This document shows, one piece after another, positions 40,959 to 51,800 of a stretch of 64,000 nt of DNA; the stretch's first letter is position 1; each line of letters opens with the position of its first letter. Position numbers and translations under genes: made by a program. The notes under the pieces were generated by a model that worked only from the letters and a program-made list of their open reading frames with translations, did not search any database and was not told where the DNA came from. The stretch spans positions 1-64,000 of the forward strand of contig JAPTJF010000318.1 of assembly GCA_029339195.1 (NCBI GenBank), given 5' to 3'. The stretch comes from Micractinium sp. NFX-FRZ. Its lineage: Eukaryota; Chlorophyta; Trebouxiophyceae; Chlorellales; Chlorellaceae.

Positions 40959-41987
40959 AGAGGAAGATTAAGGCGACCCGTGAGGCGTTAAGCGCCTCAG
41001 GAGAGGCAGCATCATTCAGATCGTCAGACGGATAGAGCTGACTGTGCATGGTTTCCTCCTCCCGTTTTGCTGACAGTGCAGGGTCTGCCTCAAGCCCCGA
41101 TTGAGAGGACTTGTTGCGTGCTCCGACCCGCGCACAGCTTGCCGTGCAGAACAACATGGCGAGGAGAGGGGGGCGGACAGGCGCCCACTGCTCAACTCCG
41201 GCGGCGGCCGCGGCGGGTAGCGCCGGCAGGCAGCACCCAGTTGGCGTCCATGCATGTGGACCATAAGCAGGCATGAGCCGCTCAACCTGTCAATGAACAA
41301 ATCACAACCAGGATGAGTCAAGAATGCGTTACAGTTGATGCACGTGGTTCGCTGCAAAGGGAGCAGGGTATGCACAACCAGGACGACTTCAGTAGCTGCC
41401 CGCTGAAGGGAGGCGAGCAGCCACCCAAACCGCAGCGCGCTCGCCAAACTGCGCAGGCCACTGCTGCTTCATAAGTCCCACAGAAAGCATCTCAGCGCCT
41501 GAGCGTGTGTTGTTACGTTTTCAAAGCAATGCTGTGGCGCTTGCACAGCATACCCTCGGAATGAGTAGTCGCATGCAAGGCAAGTGCTTGGAAGCACAGT
41601 GGCATTGTTTCTAAGGCCGGTGAGGGCAGGCATGGCCGGCCTGGTAATTTGCAGTGTGGTTGGCCGGGGTTCGCGGCAGGAGGGGATTGATGGACGGATT
41701 GGATGATGCAGTGAAGAAGATGGCAGTGATGCTCAAGAGCAGGAGAAAGTTGGTGATGGCATGCGTTGTGGTGGTCAGGGGGAGGAGAGTGTAGGGTAGC
41801 AGTGGCTTGCATGTGCTGGCCGGGTGCGGCACCCATGCAGCACGGGCAAAGGCAAGCAAGGCGTATTTGAAGACAGACTAGAGAAGTAAAGGGAGCGGAA
41901 CAATGAAGGACAGCAGCGTAAATAGCCGTCATTAGCGCGAGGCGGCGGCGCACTGCGAGCAGCCATCACCGCGGCGCCTCCCCACCG
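40959..41987. other. Intergenic region with a repeat fragment
   Basis: 1.03 kb between two minus-strand genes. It contains the 5' region of the membrane-protein gene and 3' flank of the next. 41520-41605 resembles 38130-38215 (shared TGGCGCTTGCACAGCAT and CATGCAAGGCAAG). Otherwise nothing supported. Confidence 0.5.
41520..41605. repeat. Fragment of the dispersed repeat family
   Basis: Shares TGGCGCTTGCACAGCAT and CATGCAAGGCAAG(T/C)G plus AAGCACA..GGCATTG with 38130-38215 in the same orientation. Confidence 0.65.
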
Positions 41988-43619
41988 CTACCGCTGCGCA
42001 TCAGCCAATTGCAGATGCAGCTTGCTTGCTGCATCCCACACCTGCCCCTGCTCCTGCTCCTGGTCTGAGGAGCCGTGCTGCTGCGGCTGCGGCGGCAGTG
42101 GCGCCTGCTTGGGCGTGACCGGCGCACCTCCGGTACTGGCGGCATCGCTGGCGCCACCATGCTTCTGCTGCTGCTGACCCTGCTGGGCCTGCTGGCCCTG
42201 CTGGGCCTCCGTCGCAGGCAGGTCGGCTGCTGTCGCTGCTGCCCCTGCCTCCTCCCGGCTGCCAGTGGCGGCAGCAGACGCGGCGTGCATGACGTTCTGC
42301 TGGAGTGCCTCCGCATGCACCCTGCAGGACTGCTCAGACAGCTCCATCTGCAAAGGGCAGGCAAGTAAGCCGGCAGGAAGGACCAAAGCCGGCAGGGCTT
42401 TGGTCAGTCAGTTCTCGTGGCGCGACTTAGGTTCAGGCAGGGATGGGCACGGTTTGGGAAAGTCCAGCGGCCTGCAAGTAAGCACTGGGGCGCACGCTGC
42501 ACTGCCCATCCACACTTGCCAGCTTGCCACCTCATCGCCCCACCTGCTCCAGTAGCCCGGCACACGTGCTGCACATGTCCAGCCGCGGTGGCGGCTGCTG
42601 CAGCGCCTCGGACAGGTGGAGGTGCAGGGCGGGCAGACACACAAGGACAGCGGGGCGCCGAGCCTCGGCCGCGGCAAGCTCCTCCGTTATCTGCGGTGGG
42701 GGGCGGGGCAGGTAATGTCCTGCTGGTGAGTGAATACATCCATACGGCCTCTGCTGGTGAGTGAATACAACCATACGGCCTCTGCTGGTGATTGAATACA
42801 ACCATACGGCCTCTGCTGGTGAGTGAATACATCCATACGGCCTCTGCTGGTGAGTGAATACAACCATACGGCCTCTGCTGGTGAGTGAATACAACCATAC
42901 GGCCTCTGCTGGTGAGTGAATACAACCATACGGCCTCTGCTGGTGAGTGAATACATCCATACGGCCGGGCTGTGGAAATAGGGTGGACAAGGTGATGGCG
43001 GGCAGGAGGGCAGGCAGGCAGGCAGACGGGAGGGTCAGGAGCAAGCAGGCAACCCCTGCCAGCGCTTCACAACCTCCACACGTACCTGCTGTATGAACTG
43101 GCAGTAGTAGTCGTGCAGAGCCCGGTACGATGCAGCCACGCGCTGCCGCACCCACCCAGCAGCAGCGCAGCACCGACCGGAGCCATGCTCAAACATGGCA
43201 GCACCGCGCGCAAACTCTCTCGCCTGGGCCTGCAAGGCAGGAGCACAGGTGCGCAGGCGTCCAGGCTTCAACCTGCAAGCATACTGATGCAGCTCAGTGG
43301 CGCACGCAAGCCTGCTGCTTCTGAAGGCGAGATCGCTGCCAAGCTCTTGCCCACCGGTGCCGCCAGTCCGGCGACGGCAGGGCCCATACCCCACCTGTGC
43401 GTTCTGCAGCTGGAGCCTGCGATACCCTACGCGCAGCGTGTGCACCAGCTCCGCATCCCACTGTCCCGGAGGCTTGCGGAGTTCTTTGTTTAACAGAGCG
43501 CCAAGGCGGTTCTCCTCCAGCATACCCTCGCGAGTGCCGGGCTGAGGGGCAGTCCGCTCCAGGCCCAGCCAATCAAGCAGCCCATCCACCCAACCAAACC
43601 AGGTATGGGAGCCGGCCAT
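41988..43619 (-). CDS. Unrecognised helical/Gln-rich protein, 4 exons
   Basis: Exons 5' to 3': 43619-43395, 43229-43086, 42690-42544, 42347-41988; 291 aa, every exon phase 0. The start is in a good context (CCATGG on the minus strand). The first 230 residues look alpha-helical with regular charged and leucine positions (for example LVHTLRVGYRRLQLQNAQAQ and LHDYYCQFIQQITEELAAAE), followed by a low-complexity tail rich in Q, A and P. No signal peptide or membrane span. A Cys pair (DMCSTCAGLLEQ) is present but is not enough to call a zinc site. I do not recognise a family; a structural or adaptor role would be a guess. Confidence 0.65.
42719..42966. repeat. 31-bp minisatellite, 8 copies
   Basis: Eight tandem copies of a unit beginning CTGCTGGTGAGTGAATACA and ending CCATACGGCCT. 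Variation is limited to AACC/ATCC and one GATT. It lies within the second intron of the minus-strand gene. Every plus-strand unit contains TGGTGAGTG, a consensus 5' splice site, but the host gene is read from the other strand. Confidence 0.95.
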
Positions 43620-44574
43620 GGCGTGCTGGTCGTGTGCTGCACGTTATGTGTGAAAACTGTGTGAAAACAGTCGACACCACATATGGACATGTCGGAGGCA
43701 CATAAAGAACAGCCTCCGCGCCAGCACCACGAAGGAAACAGGGTACCCGGTCACGTCAGCGGCAGCGGTGGCGCAGCAGGCGGAGGGTTCACCCCTTTCC
43801 TCTGGGGTCACTTACTGCTACTGCATTCCAACAGAATAGGGTATAGTAGAGTAAAACCCTAACCCATTCAATTGGGGGATCAGCTGCCGCCATTGCCGCA
43901 CGCAGCCCTTCACACCCGACCCGCCGCCACAACGAAAACTGCAACAATAGTAATGCCCAGCTCAGGTATGAGACAGCCTTACTCAACAGCTTCTGCTTTT
44001 CTTCCCCGGCTTGTCCACACTATGGGGGGTGCATGTGATCAGTGCTTTGCAGGGAGTGGCGCACGCAATTCGGGGGCAGCGCCAGAGGTCAGGGGACGTC
44101 AGCGGCGGTGCGGCAACAACAAGAAGGACGGTGCGGGGAGTATGAAACGAAACAAAACAAAACAAGGTAATCAAACAAGTGAGAGGGGAGGAACCAAGAT
44201 GTTGACAGATGGAGAAAGAGGCGGGTCGCAGTGTGCCTGGCAGGCAGGAAGGTGGGGAGGGGCGTCAGCCGGACCGAGCCTGGCACCACGGCGACCAGCA
44301 GCATAGACAAGGGGTCAATTGCTCGAGGCTTTTGAGGGACGAGAGGGGCGTGCAGCGAGGCGTCCATGCTGGGACAACCCGTGCCAGATGTGAAGCGCTC
44401 TTGAGCAGGTCAAGGGCATGCAGGGCCCTGCACATCTTGTCAGCCCGCTTTAGAAGCGGGCACAGATGCGCTCCCGGGTGGCTCCAGTGCGCCCCAAGGA
44501 AGGGCCTTGAAATGTCCCACAAGCGGGGCCCAGCATGTGCCTAGGTGTGTCCCACAAGGGGGCCCAGTATGTGC
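43620..44574. other. Intergenic region with a telo-box-like site
   Basis: 955 bp between two minus-strand genes, containing the promoter of the gene at 43619. AAAACCCTAACCC at 43853-43865 includes the plant telo-box AAACCCTAA. A 65-codon minus-strand frame at 43986-43789 has a hydrophobic start but no other support. No RNA gene recognised. Confidence 0.5.
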
Positions 44575-44592
44575 CTAGATGTGTCCCAGGAT
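44505..44592 (-). repeat. Tandem repeat spanning the stop codon of the methyltransferase gene
   Basis: A unit of about 31 bp, TGTCCCACAAG(C/G)GG then GCCCAG(C/T)ATGTGCCTAG, is repeated about 2.5 times. One copy includes the TAG stop (44577-44575) and the last codons; the others lie just downstream in the 3' flank. Confidence 0.8.
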
Positions 44593-47500
44593 CACACGGT
44601 GGCGGGGGTCACTTTCCACGGTGTTCACCGCCTGCAGGGGCAGGGGGGGGCGGGCAGGGGGGGGCGGGGCGGGTTGGCAGGCAGACAGTGGGGGCATGCC
44701 GGGGGCATGCTCTCATGTGGCAGCCCTGCTGCCGCATGCTGCCCTCAACACGTCAGCCGTTCCACGAATCCCTGCCCTTGCCGTCAACCTGGCCCAACCC
44801 TCCCAGTGTCGCAACCTTCTCACCTGGAAGCCCTGCTGCCGCATGCTCTGCTCGATGTCAAATTGGTAGTACTCGTCTGAGTGCGGCTCGGTGCTGCAGG
44901 GGGGGAGACGTGAGTGGCACGGGTGTGCAGAGAGGTAGGTGATGGGGGCAGCAAGGTGAGCAGGTGCACGGTGCTGCATGCGGGAGAGTGGCTGGCAGGC
45001 CGGCGGGGACTGCGGGCCGGCAGCAGCGGTCGGGCAGGTGGGTGCATGAGATGCGGGTGCACAAAAACGACAGGCTGCCCCGGGCACAATGCCGCCCCAT
45101 TGTCCAGACCCTCTCGACCCCCACCCATCTTTGGGCCGGCCCTGTCCTCCTCTCCACCCTTCCACTTCATTTGGCCCATGCCACCCACCTCTTCATGAGG
45201 GTGAACAGCACGGGCGGCAGGTTCTGGATGACCTTGCTGCGGGGGTTGTTGTCAGCCAGCGCCAGCGTGCCGCCTGGGCGCAGCAGCCGCTTGCACTCGC
45301 GCACCTGGAAGGGCAGGGGGCGGTGGCAGGCGGCCGTAGGCGGTGAGCTGCTATGGAGTCGAGGCCACCGTGCATGGGGGCGCCACCACCCTAGAGCGCA
45401 GAGCATGGGTATCCAGCACAGCACAGCACAGCCCCACGCACGCGCCGGTGCCGCTTCAACCCCCCACCCTATCTTCCAGCCAAGCCGCCAGCCTCGCTTC
45501 CCGACCAGGCCGTGGATCGAACCACGCAGGGGGGATTCGTGCACCCACAAACTGCCCACGTTTTCAGGCCCCCCAGCATGCCCTGCACGCACTTCAAGGC
45601 AGCGCTCACTAGGCCATCCACGTGCCCCTGTGCGTAAACATCCGACCACGCTTCAGCCCTGCACACAGTGCTTCAACACACTTGCTATGACACGGTGGCA
45701 TGGCAGCAGCACCCACCAGGCTGTCGATGACCCAGGCGGGGCACTCGTGCGTGACAAACTGGACGGCCACGAGGTCGAAGGAGGCGTCGGGCAGCTTGGT
45801 GTCCAGCATGTCGCCGTGCACATACTTGATGCGCTGCCGCTGCCTGCAGCGCCACAGTATGGAGGAACAAATCACAGCAGTGCCGCAGTTCATGGGAACA
45901 CAACACTTGAGTCATAGGGTGGGGGGCCTGCCTTGCAACGTGTGTCGGTGCACGCACTTGACGCGCCCCCCCGCCTGCGGTGCCAGTCAACGCAAGAATG
46001 CAAAGGGTCAGAGGAGGCGCCGGGCAGCTTCGTGTGCAGGCGCTGCGCCAGTGCTTGGTGCGTTGCCACTGCATGCCGGGCTAGGCGACCGGCAGGCTAA
46101 GTTGGTGAGGCGTGATGCTGGTTCAGCTCCTCGAGGCACAGGTACAGGCGGGGTGGGGTGAAAACCGCTGCAGCGGAGGCGTGTGCATGCACGGCGCCGC
46201 GCTGCCTTTGCTGCCCGCTCACCCCGCGCCGCCGCCCAGCTGCCGCTCGCGCAGCTCCGCCACCGCCAGGAAGTGGGGGGACATGTCCAGCCCGGTGACC
46301 TGCACAGAGAAACCAGGGAGGCGAGGCAAACGAGTGGTGAACTTACGATCAGAGGGCATGGAAGGAAGCACGGTGAGGCAAGCAAGGTGAGGCACACACT
46401 GCCAGGAGGTAGGGAGGCATGTCTGGCCCGCGTGAACTGCACAGGGAGCCAGAGGGCGACAGCAAAGCAAAGCAAAGTAAGCACGCAGGGGCAGGCTGTC
46501 AGGAGGGCAGGGAGGGAAGTTCAGCAGGCACCGCCAGGATTGCAGGGGGCACCCGGCCAGCCAACCAGCAGGCAGGCAGCAGCAGTGACAGCTGGGTATG
46601 GGCCATGCGCTAAAGCGGCCACGCTGCCGCCGACTTGCGTTGGCTGACCGCCACCACCTGTGCCTCACCTGCGCTGTGGGAAAGTCTGCTGCCAGCCAGC
46701 GGGAGGAGAGGCCCACAGAGCAGCCGATGTCGATGACGTCGCGCGGCTCTGTCAGCGTGTGCTGCGCGATGAAGGCGTGGATGGCGTCGTAGATCGCCTT
46801 GCGCAGCCGCGTCTGTGAGGGCGGCAGGGAGGGGTGGTAGAAGGGGGTGAGGGTAGGGGGCCAACAGGGCAAACCGCGCCGGTGTCATGATTCCTCACCT
46901 GCAAGTCCGTCCGGCAGGCCCTCTCCCGGCAGGCCCGCGCCCTACTGCACCCTTTTGCTCCACCCTGCGCCGGCGACAACGGGGTCTGCCGCTCCGTCTG
47001 GCAGCGTTGCACCGCCACCACTGTCCTGCCCACCTCCCGCCACATCCCACCCATTGCACACAAAGCACCACCCCGCGCCTGGCGCCCCGCCCAGCGCCCC
47101 CGCACCGCGCCTGCAACCGCACGCCCAGGCACCCACCTGCGCCTGCAGCGGGGTCAGCGGCTCGGTCTTCCACACGCGCAGCGCCATGACATCGCTGGCG
47201 GGCTCCACCTCGAAAGCAGCCAGCCAGTTGAGGTTGCCGGTGTCGTAGCCTGCACATTGCACGGGTACAACACGAGTTGCGCAAGAACAAGTGACCGGCC
47301 GGGGGGTGCCTTGGTTGCAGCGCGCTTGCCCTGCCAATGGCTATCAAAGCAACGCCAACAATGTGAATGCGAGGTCCTCTGGTTCCACACCATGGAAGGG
47401 CACGGTGTAGTAGTCTGGGTACGCCATGCTCTTGTCCTCAATCTCCTCCTTGATCTGGTACACCTCTGCAGGTGATGTGAAAAGGGTGCCAATAGGGGCG

Positions 47501-48502
47501 AGGTGAGTGGAGCGGGGTGGGCTAGAGGGCAGGGGCAGCAGCGCATCGTGGGGCGGCCGGCGGGTGCAGGGGGTGCACCGGCAGCAAGTGTGCAAATGCA
47601 GCAAGGGCGCAGCAGGTATGCAGCAGCATCAAGGCTACCCTGGCTGCCTCCAACCCCCGCAAACCCCGCCCCCACCTCACTTAACTCCTCCAGAACCATC
47701 ACACATATGCACCCACAACCAACCAAAGATTCGAACACAACACAGCCCCTCCGCACCCGACTTCTCCAGCTCCGTCACAATGCCGCCCCACGGCACGCCG
47801 CTCTTCTCCGCTGTGCTCTTCATCGTGTTGCGTGCACCCACCTGCAGGCGGGAGGGCAGGCACGGCAGCAGCGGGGGTGGGCAGCAGCTGGGTAGCTGCG
47901 CGCCACGCCGCCTGCACCCCCCCTGCCTTGTCTGCACGCCAGTGCCGCTCAAGGGAGCCCCCGGAGCGCAGACGTAGGGCAGGGCCGGGGCGGAGGCGAG
48001 GCAACGCACGCCGCCACTTTGGCTGCGCTGCACCCCAGCCACCCACCTACCCCGCAACCACGCACCTTCATCAGGGCAAAGAGCGGCTTGAAGTTGATGG
48101 CAGCGTTGACGAAGCGCGACAGCATGTCGTCACCTGCAGGCAGCGGGGCGGGCATGCAAGGGGTTGTGAACCAGGGCCGCAGGGTGGGTGGCAGGCAATG
48201 GGGGCAGCGGGTGCCGCCGGCTAAGGAGGCCTGCAACTGTGGCTTGGATGTACTGGGGTGGCGCCTTACACCCTATCATTGCCACATTTGACCACTCTGC
48301 ATTAAAAAGGCAGCAAGCCAGTCTCACCCGCCCAGTCTGGCTTGTCCTTGTCTGCGACGCCGCTCACGGGCGCCGCAGTGCCGCTGCTGCTGCTCGCCTG
48401 CGCCGTCGCCGTCAGCTGGTGCCGCCGCGCCTCCCGACGCCTAGAAGCATGGCATGGGATAGCATGGCTTCCAGCCCTGCTGGACACCGCCCCGGCCAGC
48501 AT
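44575..48502 (-). CDS. Plastid-type SAM-dependent methyltransferase, 11 exons
   Basis: Exons 5' to 3': 48502-48328, 48133-48066, 47841-47757, 47465-47391, 47249-47137, 46812-46669, 46299-46223, 45843-45717, 45304-45189, 44893-44824, 44631-44575; 368 aa. An in-frame ATG at 48586 would add 28 residues. The N-terminus is Ser/Ala/Arg-rich, fitting a plastid transit peptide. A leading domain (MKSTAEKSGVPW, YDTGNLNWLAAFEVEP) is typical of a plant and algal plastid methyltransferase group. The Rossmann core shows motif I DVIDIGCSVG (197-206), then VTGLDMSP, GDMLDTKLPDASFDLV, and LLRPGGTLALADNNP. It ends DPRHRVILGHI. It should transfer a methyl group from SAM; the acceptor is unknown. It is divergent from the chlorophyllase-like gene. 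Confidence 0.88.
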
Positions 48503-48586
48503 TTCTGTCGGGGTTTGCCGAGTGTGGTGTGGTTGGTGTCCCTGCGCGCTTGGGCTGCACCTTGAAGACGGTGATACTAACCACAT

Positions 48587-48841
48587 GAGGTGGAGTGCAA
48601 GGGAGCATCACTGGCGCCCGCCGATGTGCACGTCACAGCGCAGGATGGGGGCATCCTTCACCAGCGCAGCACACTGGGGAAGTAATTGGCGTTGCAAGGC
48701 TTCCAGTCTGCTCAGTATTGCTGATAGAGCTTATTTAACAGCCCTGGCGCCTCGTCCGAGCACTCTTCCCTTCAAGCCACTGCCGCTCGCGCTGCACCTG
48801 CGCGTCGCTGGCAGCCCTGGCCGCTTCGACAGACTGTTGTT
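48587..48841. promoter_or_regulatory. Short divergent promoter, methyltransferase / chlorophyllase
   Basis: Only 255-339 bp lie between the two start codons, depending on the methyltransferase start used. Both products appear plastid-targeted, so shared control is plausible. No TATA box or recognised motif stands out. Confidence 0.5.
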
Positions 48842-51800
48842 ATGAACCTATATGCGATGGGAATAGCCATGGCGGTCCAGCCCTCAGCTAGCAGCGGCGT
48901 TGCTGGCCGCCTCCCGCCGCCGCCGCTGCCGCCGCCGCTGCCGCCGCCTGCCAGCTGCCAGCCGCGCCGCCGCCCACCTGTCGTCTGCTACCACTCCCGA
49001 GCGCACTACAGCAAACGCCACCTGGTAAGGCAGTCATCGGCAGGCACCGGCGCTGCAGATGGAGCGATGAGATCAGCAGCAGAGGGACCAGCAGGAGATG
49101 CAGCAGCGGTGGCGCTGGGCCAGCCCACGCAAGCAGCGCCGGCGGAAGCAGCTCCGCCAGCAGCACCCACTAGCCAGCCAGGTGCCGGCGGAGAGGGCAC
49201 CAGCAGCAGCGGGCGGCGACAGCTGCTCACCGCCGGCGGCCTGTTGGCGGTCAACGCTGCAGCGGGGCTGCTGCTGAGCGGCGCCGGCGTCGGCGCGGCG
49301 CACGCAGCAGCTGCCGGCGGGGCTAGCAGCAGCGCCGGCACCAACCGGCAGCTTATGGAGCTTGTCGCAGCTGCCAAGCCGGTGTGGCCAGCCACAGGCC
49401 CGGGGGTGGACTTTCCGGACTATGCGCGCCCCGGCCCCTTCACCCCCACGCGCCTGCCGCCGCTGGAGCACACCTGCGCCAGCTGTGAGTCCCGCCTGCC
49501 CGAGCGGTGGCGCAACCGCATGATTGCCGCGTGGTGGCCTTACTGAGCCAAGTGGTGCCCAGATTGTTGAACTGCGTGGCGGTTGGCTGCATGAACGGTG
49601 GCCCGAGCAGCAGCTGCTGCGAGCAGCGGCAGCAGCGGCAGCGGCAGCAGCGGTGCCCTGGGCAGGCATCAGGGCAAGCGCTTCCCCTGCCCTAGTCATG
49701 TGTGTGTGTGACCGTAGCTGGCCGGCAGCCTCAGGGCTGCCGCCGTTCTGCCGCCCTCAAGTCATGTGACTTCCCCTCCTGCTCTGCCCCTCCCCTCTCT
49801 CTGCCTCCACGCCCGCAGGCTTCCCGCTCTGCTCAGAGAACAGGTGCCTTGTGAAGCTGCAGATTGTGTACCCTCGGGGCGGCACCGCCGTGGGGCTCAA
49901 GGTGCGCGGCACTGCACTGCATGGCACGGCATGGCAATGCACTGTACTGCATCGCACTACCCATTGTACTGCGCTGTACTGCACTGCGCTGCCCTGGGTT
50001 GGGCCTGGAGGGGTGGTGCTCAGCTGCCCAGCTGCTCAGCGGCTGTCCCCACCAGGTCGGGCGGGGGTGGTGCTGGGGATCTTGTTGCATTTGCCAACGG
50101 CTGCTCTGCGGCTGGGCAGGCGGGGAGCCAGGGGTAGCCGGCAGGCCGGGGGAAGCAACCAGGCTGGCCCTCCGCTGGGAGGGAACCAGCCTGTGAACGC
50201 CTTTTTGCCTGTGTGCCCTGTGCCCCATACGTCACCCCAACCTCGCTCGCCTCAACCCCTCTCCCTCATCCTCATCTCACCGCCGCCTCTGCAGGCGCCC
50301 TTCCCCCTAACCGTCATCACCCCCGGCTTCCTGGTTGGCTCCGAACAGTACTCTAGCTACGCCGAGCGCCTGGCCAGGTGAGGGCCCAGGGCCGCCAGCT
50401 GGCAGGGCCACCAGCTGGGGGGGCGCATGTTGGCTGCAGCCTGCCCTCCTGCACGGGTGTGCTGCCGGCAAAGCCGGATCAACTCAGAGCGAAAGGTTGT
50501 GGAGGACTGAAAGCTCTGCCCTTCTGCACCCCCTGTGCTGCCGCTCCTCCTGCCCGTGAATGAATGGGAGCCAGCAGGCCTGCCCTTTCCCTTACCCCCG
50601 CTCCACTTGGCCATGGAGGGAAGAAAGCCAACTGCCCTCTGCGCCCTATGTGACGCTCCCACCCCGGCCTTTGGCCTTGGCGGAAAGACATCCAACCGCC
50701 CTCTGCGCCCTCTATGCCTCTCCCACCCCGCCCGCAGCTGGGGGTACACCGTGGTGCTGTGGGACCGCAAGGAGAAGGCTCTGGAGCCGATGACCGACCT
50801 GCTGTGCGTGGCGCTGCTGCGGGAGATTGTGGACTGGTGCGGCTGCGACCCGCTGGTGCGCCAGGTGGCGGACAACCGCAAGGTCTACCTGGTGGGGCAC
50901 TCGCGGGGCGGCAAGCTGAGGTGAGGAGGGAGCTGTGCAGGGAGCGGGTTTGTTCTGTTCGGGAGGTGAGCAGTTGGGTTGAGGAGGTGGCAGGGATGTG
51001 AGTGTGGTGGGACTGGAAGCCTGCACAGCTGGGTGGGGTGTGCTTGAGGCCCGTGGGCCGCTCGGGGAAGTTGGGAGCTGGGCGGGCGCGCCGCAGTGCT
51101 GGGCAACACGCGTCATTCTGCCTCTGAGCACGCACATGCATGCACACCGTTTTACTTGTCCCTGTGCGCCCTCTCCCACCCGGCGCCCACCGCACCAGCT
51201 CCGGCATCCCCACCCGATGCCTCTCTCCCTCCCCGCCCCGCCCTCGCCTGCAGCACCCTGGCGGCGCTGCAGGATGAGCGGGTCAAAGCCCTGTTTCTGC
51301 TCGACCCTGTGGACACCACTGTGTATGCCCCTCTAGGGCCAGACTACCCCTCGGCTGTGGAGGGGCTGCAGGGGCTGGGGGGCCGCGGGCGCTCGCTGCC
51401 GCTGGCGGTGGTGGGCAGCGGCCTGGGCGGCGACTGCGTGCCCTCAGGTATGCGGGGAAAGCCGAGAGTCGTGTGTGTGTGTGTGGTGGTGGTGGTGGGT
51501 GGGTGGGTGGGTGGGGGGCAGCTGACAGCGGATGGGATGGGAGTGCGTGCCCTCATGTGCAGGCTGCTGCGCGAGTGCGGGGTATTGGGGACGCTTGCAG
51601 GCAACCGGCAGCAAGGGCCGGCGTCAAGGCAGCCTTGCAGCCCCGCAAGTGTGGCTCGCCCCCTGGCACCCTGCCGCCTGCGCCGCCCCTGCCCATGCCC
51701 CTGCCCTTGACACCTGTGCCGTCCGCCTGAGCTCTCTTTCTCTGCCATTCCCATCCCCCGGGCCCCCCCCCCCCCCCGCAGACAGCAACTACGCCATTTA

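Noticed and set aside
42719..42966. CRISPR-like array
   Set aside because: The 31-bp units abut with no unique spacers and lie in a eukaryotic intron; it is a minisatellite.
43789..43986. 65-codon minus-strand frame with a hydrophobic start
   Set aside because: No family match, no splice context and it lies in a promoter region; length is within chance for this base composition.
45505..45560. Second B-box-like GGTTCGATCC on the minus strand in a methyltransferase intron
   Set aside because: The stem CGTGG/CCACG closes on a 6-nt loop and no full cloverleaf can be drawn.
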